From Ovis canadensis (lineage: Eukaryota > Chordata > Mammalia > Artiodactyla > Bovidae), in NCBI RefSeq assembly GCF_042477335.2, contig NC_091255.1:31908501-31972500 (forward strand): a stretch of DNA of 64,000 nucleotides, read 5' to 3'. Both the position numbers and the translations under genes were made by a program. Position 1 is the stretch's first letter. The number at the start of each line of letters is the position of its first letter. This document shows positions 56,501-64,000 of this stretch, piece after piece. The notes below the pieces were generated by a model. It did not search any database and was not told where the DNA came from. It saw only the letters and a list, made by a program, of their open reading frames with translations.

Positions 56501-57726
56501 AAAGAGAACAGACTTCAGTTTCAATTCTTCAGGAATGTCCAACAGAAAAATCATACCCACAAGGTGTTTGTATTTGAATTTTTTAATTGCTAAAAGATGC
56601 ATTTCCAACTCATTTACATTTCCTGATTCAGAATCACTGAGTTGCACAGATTCAGAGAGAAAGGTTTTATGGTCACCACAGACAGCCTTCCAGGACTGTG
56701 CCTGGTATACAACCACTCTCCATTGTGATGTAAGCATTTGGGGCAAACTTCAGGGAAACAAGACAGTACAGATTTAATTGATTTATGACCTACTAAAACC
56801 CACCATGTACTGGATTTCAGCAAAGCTAAAGGAAGGTCTCAACTTACTGGTACTGTTACGTCATCATAAAAACTCCAAGCCAAAGCCCATCTCATTGTCC
56901 GACCCTGGCAGAATTCAGTATAGGTGACTTTAGGAACCTGAAACCAAAAATCACAGCATCGAATCATTCCATTAGTTCCACTAATATGTTTCTGGCTGCT
57001 GCCTCATTTTAAATTATAGGTTGGTCTTTCTTTTTATCAGTTAACAAAGGCTAACATCCAAAAACAGCTATGCCCAGCTGCCTAATAACCAATGAGTAAA
57101 TCGTTGTTGTCCAGTCGCCCAGTCATGTCCGACTCTTTGTGACTCCATGGACTGCAGCACACCAGGCACCCCTGTCCCTCACCATCTCCTGGAGTTTGCC
57201 CAAGTTCATGTTCATTGCATCAGTGATGCCATCCAGCCATCTCAACAAAGTTGTAGGCTTTTTCCTTCCCATGAAACACGGGAGACAATTTATAGTTCCG
57301 GCTTCAAGGTTAGATGTATAAAACACTCAAAATGCAGCCCTTCAGAGAACAATTCAAACGTTCTCTTGTTTTCTTTTTTTAGGAAAGAGAGCCTGAAAAG
57401 CCTGGCTAGACAAAGCTATGTAGTCTCCATTTCAAGGCCTTAAAAAAAAAAAAAAAAAGGCCTTATTTTAATGATTTGCAAAAAGTCCCTACTAGCCCCA
57501 AAATTACATCATTAAAAAAACTAAACAAGCAATGGACAAGCAAAAATAAACAAAAAACACATTTAGAGTTTTTTGGTATACAGGAAAATTCTGTACTTCA
57601 AGTGTTCTACACCATCGAAAGTGGCTCACACTGGAATAGTAATGACAGAGCCTTACCCCTTGTATGCGAAGTTCTTCCTTCAGAGGAGCCAGGCTGCATT
57701 TCTTTCCCAGCATACAGCTATACCAT
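46972..57726 (-). CDS. METTL16: METTL16, last four coding exons (minus strand)
   Basis: RNA N6-adenosine methyltransferase that methylates U6 snRNA and hairpins in the MAT2A 3'UTR, controlling SAM synthesis; nuclear and cytoplasmic. Exons in order of transcription: 57657-57726, 56848-56937, 47717-47890, 46972-47595. All phases agree, giving 318 codons plus stop, about the C-terminal 57% of the 562-residue family protein. The window encodes the end of the Rossmann methyltransferase fold (from WYSCMLGKKCSLAPLKEELR), the first vertebrate-conserved region VCR1 (PITFVVLGSVMKELALK, VVVTTWIEKILTDLK), a Glu/Ser/Gly-rich acidic linker, and VCR2 (YLFKCLINVKKEVDDALVEM). The catalytic NPPF motif is upstream, off the window. 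VCR1/VCR2 bind U6 snRNA. Confidence 0.95.
47717..47890 (-). CDS. METTL16: METTL16 coding exon, VCR1
   Basis: Exactly 58 codons, acceptor TTTCTTTCAG, donor GTACCT. It starts with a basic SPPSKRRKLEKPRKP (an RNA-contact and nuclear-localisation-like stretch) and continues into VCR1. Confidence 0.94.
48060..48185 (-). repeat. MIR SINE fragment
   Basis: Reverse MIR: CCCCATTTTATAGGCAGGAA, TTGAGGTCACATGGTTAATA, TAGGATTTGAATCCCAAACC. Confidence 0.7.
49990..50095 (-). repeat. CHR-type SINE fragment
   Basis: Reverse CHR: GGATCTTAGTCCCCCAACCA, GGGACTGAACCTGCACCTTT and AACCAGGGAATTCCC end. Confidence 0.75.
50815..50942 (-). repeat. CHR-type SINE fragment
   Basis: Reverse, diverged: GTTCCCTGACCAGGGATCAA, ACTCAGGCCCCGTGCATTGG and TGGAGTCTTA. 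Confidence 0.7.
52078..52220 (-). repeat. MIR SINE fragment
   Basis: Reverse MIR: TGAGCACCTACTATATATAT, AGGCACTGTGTTATGTACAT, AATCCTCAAAACCTGATGTG, CTTACAGATGAAGAAAC. Confidence 0.75.
52349..52525 (+). repeat. CHR-type SINE
   Basis: Forward CHR: GGGACATCCCTGGTGGTCCA, GTTCGATCACTGATCAGGGA, GCAACTAAGATCCTG repeats and A-rich tail with AAATAAATA. Confidence 0.85.
52768..52968 (-). repeat. Bov-tA SINE
   Basis: Minus-strand full body (GTTGCTCAGTCGTGTCTGAC) through tRNA head (CTCTGAGCCACCAGGGAA). Confidence 0.92.
53175..53345 (+). repeat. MIR SINE fragment
   Basis: CGTCATCTAATAAGTGAGGA, TAATACCACCCACTTGATTA and AATAAAATAACAATGTGTGTG in MIR order. Confidence 0.55.
53825..53938 (-). repeat. CHR-type SINE fragment
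   Basis: Reverse: GCTTATGGGATCTTAGTTCC, CCAACAGGGGACTGAACCGG, CAGTGAAAACACAGAGTCCT, ATTGGACTGCCACAG. Confidence 0.8.
56848..56937 (-). CDS. METTL16: METTL16 coding exon, end of methyltransferase fold
   Basis: Exactly 30 codons, acceptor TTGGTTTCAG, donor GTAAGT. It encodes VPKVTYTEFCQGRTMRWALA then WSFYDDVTVP. Confidence 0.94.
57105..57245 (-). mobile_element. BovB 3'-end fragment
   Basis: Minus-strand copy of the last 140 bases of BovB (encodes remnants of WLDGITDAMNMNLGKLQEMV and GAWCAAVHGVTKSRT). Lies between METTL16 exons 56848-56937 and 57657-57726; an older variant than the two large copies. Confidence 0.88.
57657..57726 (-). CDS. METTL16: METTL16 coding exon, end of methyltransferase fold
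   Basis: 70 bases, acceptor CCCCCCAG, donor GTAAGG. The first base completes a codon from the off-window exon, then WYSCMLGKKCSLAPLKEELR IQG in phase 0. Confidence 0.93.
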
Positions 57727-59639
57727 CTGGGGGGAAAAAAAAAAGCAGCCAAGTCAAACATTGTTTATGTGGTTACATTTTTAAACCAAGCATTACTCAA
57801 GCCAACAAGATGAGAAGAGTAGCAAACAAATACTGAGTCAAGTTACAAGTGACAGAAACAAGAATTGTATATAATGGATTTAGGCAGAGAATAAATCTAG
57901 AGAAGGAAAACATACCCACAGCAACTGAAACAAAAAGTCACTTAGTTTCTCCAATTATTTCAGGGCTATATGTATGTAGAAAGAGAGAGGGGTATCACTT
58001 ATAATGCTCAGAATGAACGCCATTCAGCTCTGGGACAGAAATTAGTTAATAAATAGCAAAAACAAGGATGCACACCTCCCTACAACATATTAAGACAAAC
58101 TGTAAAATCTAGCATGACCTGTACTTTGAGATATGCAATCACCTGCAAATAACTTGAGAATATATATTGCACTAAAATTCCAACAGAACATGAAATCAGT
58201 TTTCTCTATAGCAAATACAAATCCAAGAGAGGGAGTATGAAGATGAAGCGAACTGGTTAAAACATAAAAGGACAGACTTTATCTCTTCTGATTATTCTAG
58301 AAAGTTTGCAAAGTATAAAATTTATACGGGGCTTCTGCTTCAGGCTATGACAGATTAATTAGTAAGAAAATTGCCAAAAGGAAACTGGACAAAATATATG
58401 AAACGATTTTTCAGAACTGGACAACTGCAGTGAAGACCTATGATCTCAGAGAGGAAAACAAGGTGAATCCCACAACTGCCAGAGCTTACTGCCTGGCGGA
58501 AATTTCCAAGCTGCAATGCAGGGAAGGGAAACTAAAATAGAACCCCCAAATCCTGCTGAATTGTTGAGACAGACTGGAGCTCAGAGAGTCTGAGGCAGTA
58601 AGAATTTGAAGAGCAAAAGAGAAGAGAAGGAGCTGCACAGGGAGAGAATTCTGGACGTCTGCAGAGGAGTTCCCTGGAATATTCTGCAGAATAACGATCT
58701 TGCGGGGCAGGGGGATGGGGGGGAGGGGGGGCGGGTGGAGGCTGAGGAAAGAATTCTCAGAAAACAGTAAGCTGAACTCCTGGATTCCAGACAGCGAGGA
58801 CTTAGTTTTGTGGTTAGACAGCTAGTTTGTGGTTCTACTATCTACAGCAGAAAGCCCTTGTTAAAAAAAGCAGCAAGTAGAAGAATCCTGAAAAGGATGC
58901 TGCTTTTAAGGGGGCGAGAGGCTGTTCTGTATCTGCACTAATAAAGCTTACAAAAACAAGACCTGAAAAAGGATCCAACTGATCACAAGTAATCTAAGTA
59001 AGCAGTAAAACAAAGTCCAAAACTCATTAAAGGAATACAATGAAACAGAGCACCCCCACACATCAGATACACAATGTCCAGCATTTACTAAAAAAACTAC
59101 CAGATATTAAAGAAGCAGGAAAATGACTCACAACCAGGATTTAAAAATCAATCATTAGAAACAGACGAAGAAATAAGATGATGGAATTAGTAGACGAGGA
59201 CATCAAAACAGCTATTAGAAATATGTCCCATAATAAAACACAGACATGATGAGGCAAAGAGGGAAGGTATAAAAACCAAACAAAACTGTAAGACATGAAA
59301 ATTACAATATCACAAATAAAAAATTCACTGGATTGGATTAACAGCATATTAGCCTCTGCAAAAGAAAAGATGTATGAACCTGAAGACACAGAAAAAAAAA
59401 ATCTGAAATCAAGCACAGAGGGGGAAAAAAAGAAAAAGATGAAAAAAATAACACAGCACCAGTGACCAATGGGACAATATCAAGCTGTACACACAATCTG
59501 AGTTTCAAAAAAGAGACAAATGGGGGACAAAAAGTATTTGGAAAAAAAGATCAACATTTTTCCCAAACTGATAAAAACTATAAACATATATAAGTTCAAT
59601 GAACTTCACACATTAGAAACATAAAACCATATTATATAT

Positions 59640-59850
59640 TTAAAATACATAACCAACAAGGACCCACTGCATAACACAAAGACCTTTGCTCAATACTCTG
59701 TAACAACCTAAATGGGAAAATAATTAAAAAAGGACATGCTATGTATGTATATGATGTGTATAATGATGTGTATAATGGAATCTCTTTGCTGCACACATGA
59801 AACTAACACAACACTTAGTCAACTATAAAAGGTAGGATAAAAATTAAACC
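59640..59850 (+). mobile_element. Artiodactyl L1 3'-end insertion
   Basis: CAACAAGGACCCACTGCATA, CTCTGTAACAACCTAAATGG, TTGCTGCACACATGAAACTA, then CAACACTTAGTCAACTATAAA: the ruminant L1 3' terminal pattern, in the older L1. Confidence 0.75.
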
Positions 59851-60045
59851 AAACCAAACCACACTACGGCACTTCATAACCAAAGTGCCAAAAAGCAGAG
59901 ACAAAAAGGAAATCTTAAAATCAGGGAGAGGGTAGAGACTTTTTGTTCAAAAGAAGAGAAACATAAATATTTAATATCAACCTCTCATCAGAAATAATGC
60001 AAACCAGAAGACAACAGAACAACATCTTTAAAGGACAGAAAGGAG

Positions 60046-60165
60046 GAACTCCCTGGTGGTCCAGTGGTTAGGACTCCATGCTCTCACTGCCAAGGGCCCA
60101 AGGTTCAATCCTTGCTTGGGGAACTAAGATCCCATAAGCCATGTAAGAAGCAGCAAGTCACCACT
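60046..60165 (+). repeat. CHR-type SINE
   Basis: Forward: GGAACTCCCTGGTGGTCCAG, GGTTCAATCCTTGCTTGGGG, AACTAAGATCCCATAAGCC. Confidence 0.85.
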
Positions 60166-63100
60166 TTGTCTTAACAAGAGCTGAACAAACTAAAAATCAA
60201 CTCTTCTTAAATCCATGACAGAAGTACTCATAGGGCCTCTAAAATTGGAGACAGGCAGACAAATACAAAGAAGCAACAACTTACTAAGGCGGAAACCCAC
60301 CAGCAAACATCTCCGTGGGAACAACCAGTGCTGAGGTAGAGAAACCTGCACTGAGACTGACAACTTGCCAGAGACTCAGCACTGACGAGTCTGAGAAATA
60401 AAAGCTCCAGGGGTACCCACTCACCAGGGACCCCATGCTTTTGTAAATATTATCTGGGAGCTTGACCAGGTTCTTATAGTGAGTAAAAGGAAAAATTCCC
60501 TTACGCTTCTGGCTGGGGGAGAGGAAAAGGAACCATTTTGAATTAGACTAGGGCATCCTGTTCTTTAAAAAGTCTGCCCCCAGGAGAAACCAATTAGCCA
60601 GAGTCTGACCTCTTGGGGTTTTATCAGATCCTGACTGACCCAGAGGAGGGATATCATCCAACTCCAGCATACTCTAGGCATCCTTTCCCACCAAAGCAGG
60701 GGAAAAAACTGAGAAGCATGTGTGTAGATCACAACCCAGAGGTACAGGGTCACTGAAGGGCTAAAACCTACTCAGGGGACTACAGAATGCTTTGGCATTA
60801 CTGAAGACCTGTAAGAGCAGTTCCTTTGACCAAGGACATCATGTCTTCCTATTTTAATTATAAAACACACTAAAAGGCAAAAAACACTCTAACAGTCTGA
60901 CAGGCAGAGAAACCATCAGAACCAGACATGGCAAGGATATTGGGTGTTATCAAACTAGGAATATAATAACTATGATTAAGATGCTAAGGGCCCTAACGGC
61001 TAAAGTAGACAGCATGTAAGAACAGATGCGTAATGTAAGCAGACAGAAGGAGATTCTAAGAACCGAAGAAAAATGAAAGAGATCAAAAACGCCGTAATGG
61101 AAAGGAACAAGGCCTTTGATGGTCTGATTAGTAGATTAGACACAGCTGAGCAAAGACTTTAGCCTGGGGATACCTCAATAGAACCTGCCAAAAGTGAAAA
61201 ACAGAGAGAAAAAAAAAGCAACCAGAATATAATATTCAGGAACTGTGGGACAACTACAAAAGATGTCAAATCTGTGTAATGGAAATCTAGAAGGAAAAGA
61301 AAGAGAAAAAAACAGAAGAAATACCTGAAACAATAATGACTGAGAATTTCCCCAAACTAATTCGGTTAGATACTGAACCACAGATCCAGAAAGCTAACAG
61401 AACACTGAGCAGAAAAAAATATTCAGAAACTGCACCTAGGTGTATGACTTTTAATAAAATCAAAGATTAAAAAAATCCTCAAAGAAGCCAGAAAAAGATA
61501 CACCTTACCTATAAATAAGAATTACATACAACTTGTGTTAAGAAACTATGCAAGCAAGAAGAGAGAAGTGAAATACTTATTTCAGACACAGCTGACTTCA
61601 GAGCAAGGCAAGTTATCAAGAATAAAGAGGGGCATTATTCTAAGCTAAAATGGGGACAGTCCTCCAAGACGACGTAACAATCCTTAATGTGTTTGTACTT
61701 AACAGAGCATCAAGCTACATGAGGCAAAAACTGATAGAGCTGCAAGAAGAAATAGATGAATCTTCTTTTAGAGATGGAAATTTCAATAACCCTCTATCAG
61801 AACGGACAGATCTGGCTGGCAAAAATAAGACAAGACATAGTTGAATTCAACAACACCATCAATCAATTGGATATAACTGACATATATAAACTATTCATCT
61901 TCTCAAGATCACACAGAATATTCACCAAGATAGACTGCTCTGAGCCCTAAAATACATCTTAACAAAGTTTAAAGGAATAAAAATCATACAACATCTGCTC
62001 TTAGTCCACAAGGGAATTAAACTTGAACTCAGTAACAGAAAGAGAGCTAGAAAATCCCCAAGTACTTGGAGATTAAACAATACATTTCTATATAACACAT
62101 GGGTCAAAGAAGCTATCTCAAGAGAAATTAAACAGCATTTTGAACTAAATGAAAACGAAAATACAATTTGTTAAAGTCTGTGTAGTGAAAGCGGTGCTTA
62201 GAGGGAAATTTATAGCACTGAATGAATACGTAAGAAAAGAAAAATCTAAAATCAATCATCTAAGCTTCTACCTCAGGAAGCTAAAAGAATTAAATCCAAA
62301 GCAAACAGAAGAAATAAAAATTGAAATCAGGAAATCAATAGAGAAAAATCAATTATGTCAAAAGTTGGTCCTTTAAAAAGATCAATAAATTCAATAAGCC
62401 TCTAGCCAGGCTAAGGAGAAAAGAAAAAACAAAAAGAGAGGACACAGATTCCTAATATCAGAAATGAAAAGGTGCAAAGATAATCTTTTCAACAAGTGGT
62501 GCTGGAACTGGACATCATATGCAAAAAAAGCCCCAGAACCCAAAACTATACACAAACCTTGTATTACTTACAAAAATTAACTCAAAATGGATCACAGACC
62601 TAAATGTAAAACATAAAACCTAGACAATAATATAAGAGAAAATCTAGATGACCTTGGATTTGGCAGTAACAATGATTTAGATACGAACACCAAAGGGAGG
62701 ATCCATGAAAGAAATAATTGGCAATCTCGACGTCATTAAACTTTGTGAAAGATATGTCAAGAGCGTGAAAAGACAAGTCACAGACTGGGAGAAAATACAG
62801 AACACCTATCTGTTATCTGAAATATACAAAGAACACTTATAAATCAACAATATGAAAACAACCAATCTGATTAAAATGAGCCAAAGACCCTAACAAGATA
62901 CCCATCGAAGAAGAAATACAGATGACAAACAGGCATTTGAAAAGACGCTCCATATCATATGTCATCAAGGAAACAGAAACTAACAAGACACCCCTACACA
63001 CCTATCAGAATGGCAAAAATCCAGGACACGACAACACCAAATGCTGGTGAGCATGCAGGGCAACAGGAACTCTCATTCTGTCAGTTCAAAGACGAAAAAG

Positions 63101-63312
63101 GTCAAGCCACTTCCAAATATACTCTTACCATGTGATCCAGCAATCGTGCTGCTTGGCATTTACTCAAAGAAGCTGAAAACTTACGTCCGCACAAATATAT
63201 GCACACTGATGTCTATAGCAGCTTTGTTCATAACTGTCAAAACTTGGAAGCAATCAAGATGCCCTTCAGCAGGTGAATGGATAAATAAACTATGGTATGT
63301 TCAGACAATGTA

Positions 63313-63582
63313 ATATTGCTGCTGCTGCTAAGTCGCTTCAGTCGTGTCCAACTCTGTGCGACCCAATAGACGGGAGCCCACCAGGCTCCCCTGTCCCTGG
63401 GATTCTCCAGGCAAGAACACTGGAGTGGGCTGCCACTTCCTTCTCCAATGCATGAAAGTGAAAAGTGAAAGTGAAGTCGCTCAGTCCAACTCTCAGTGAC
63501 CCCATGGACTGCAGCCTACCAGGCTCCTCTGTCCATGGGATTTTCCAGGCAAGAGTACTGGAGTGGGGTGCCACTGCCTTTT
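63313..63582 (-). repeat. Bov-A2 dimeric SINE nested in L1
   Basis: Two BovA units on the minus strand: GCTGCTGCTGCTAAGTCGCT, then GAAAGTGAAAAGTGAAAGTG linker, then the second unit to GGGGTGCCACTGCC. L1 sequence resumes at GGCACTAAAAAG. Confidence 0.92.
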
Positions 63583-64000
63583 ATTTGGCACTAAAAAGAA
63601 ATAAGCTGTTAAGCCATGAAAAGACATGGAGAAAACATACACACATTCCTAAGGTAAAGAAGCCAATCTAAAAATGCTACATAGTGTGCAATTCCAACTA
63701 TACAGCATCTGGAAAAGGCAAAACTATAGAGATGGTAAAAGATCAGTAGTTGGGAGAGATGGTGAACAGGTAGAGCACAGAGGATTTTTTAAGGCAGTAG
63801 AAATATTATGTATATTATAATGATGCATAAATGTAAATATACATGTGTCCAAACTCACAGAATATACACCACCAGGATAAATCCAAATGTAAACAATGGA
63901 CTCTGGGTGGTAACAAAGTGTCGAAGTAGGCTCATCAATTTTAACAAATGTCCCACTCTGGTGAGGGATACTGAGTGTTGGGGAGGTATAGGGGCAGGAG

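Larger units (their letters stand above)
47891..56847 (-). other. METTL16 intron
   Basis: 9 kb intron with scattered SINEs and MIRs listed separately. Open frames such as 55010-55447 and 49571-49912 show no domain and are taken as chance. Confidence 0.85.
58300..63980 (+). mobile_element. Old L1 LINE region with nested insertions
   Basis: Plus-strand L1 remnants in order: a 5'-like G-rich and ORF1-like part (58300-59600), ORF2 remnants (61640-63300, such as RASSYMRQKLIELQEEIDES and KLKTYVRTNICTLMSIAALF), and 3'UTR (63590-63980). Stops and frameshifts throughout. Later insertions listed separately. Confidence 0.7.
57727..64000 (-). other. METTL16 intron, runs off the window
   Basis: No further METTL16 exon is recognisable up to 64000. 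The sequence is almost entirely LINE-derived. Confidence 0.85.

Noticed and set aside
57727-64000. Additional METTL16 exon encoding the NPPF catalytic motif
   Set aside because: No segment with matching residues and splice sites was found; it must lie beyond the window.

Overview
This is a mammalian nuclear genomic window, almost certainly from a ruminant (cattle, sheep, goat or a close relative). Genes are split into exons with GT/AG introns. CpG islands sit at promoters. The interspersed repeats are ruminant-specific: many tRNA-derived Bov-tA/Bov-A2 SINEs, CHR-type SINEs, three pieces of the RTE-type LINE BovB, artiodactyl L1 fragments and old MIR/L2 remnants. The gene order SGSM2 (+) / MNT (-) / METTL16 (-) is that of human 17p13.3.

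Layout. 1-9350: 3' half of SGSM2, twelve coding exons carrying the whole split TBC RabGAP domain, then a 1.5 kb 3'UTR. 9350-15370: intergenic, mostly a broken L1 with a Bov-A2 and a CHR SINE nested in it, then a 3'-terminal BovB copy with a 294-codon open frame. 15370-31332: the complete MNT gene on the minus strand. Its six coding exons sum to 585 codons plus stop, and it has a 2.8 kb 3'UTR and a CpG-island 5' end. 31333-46971: MNT promoter and a 15 kb repeat-rich interval with a second BovB copy (402-codon open frame). Part of this interval must be the METTL16 3'UTR. 46972-64000: last four coding exons of METTL16 on the minus strand. Its large upstream intron is filled with old L1 sequence and runs off the window.

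Functions. SGSM2 is a RabGAP; both catalytic fingers of its TBC domain are intact. MNT is a bHLH-zipper repressor that pairs with MAX, binds CACGTG E-boxes and recruits SIN3, opposing MYC. METTL16 is the m6A writer for U6 snRNA and MAT2A mRNA. They are neighbours by ancient synteny and do not form a pathway or operon.

I found no previously undescribed biological system. The observations most worth checking are regulatory: a compact promoter-like cluster inside the last SGSM2 introns, an internal CpG island in MNT with NRF1 and CRE consensus sites beside the bHLH exon, a splice donor of MNT built from a (TG)n microsatellite, a ten-copy G-rich minisatellite in MNT, and CACGTG sites around the MNT promoter that MNT itself could bind. 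All exon boundaries come from reading splice sites and matching remembered family sequence; no alignment was run.
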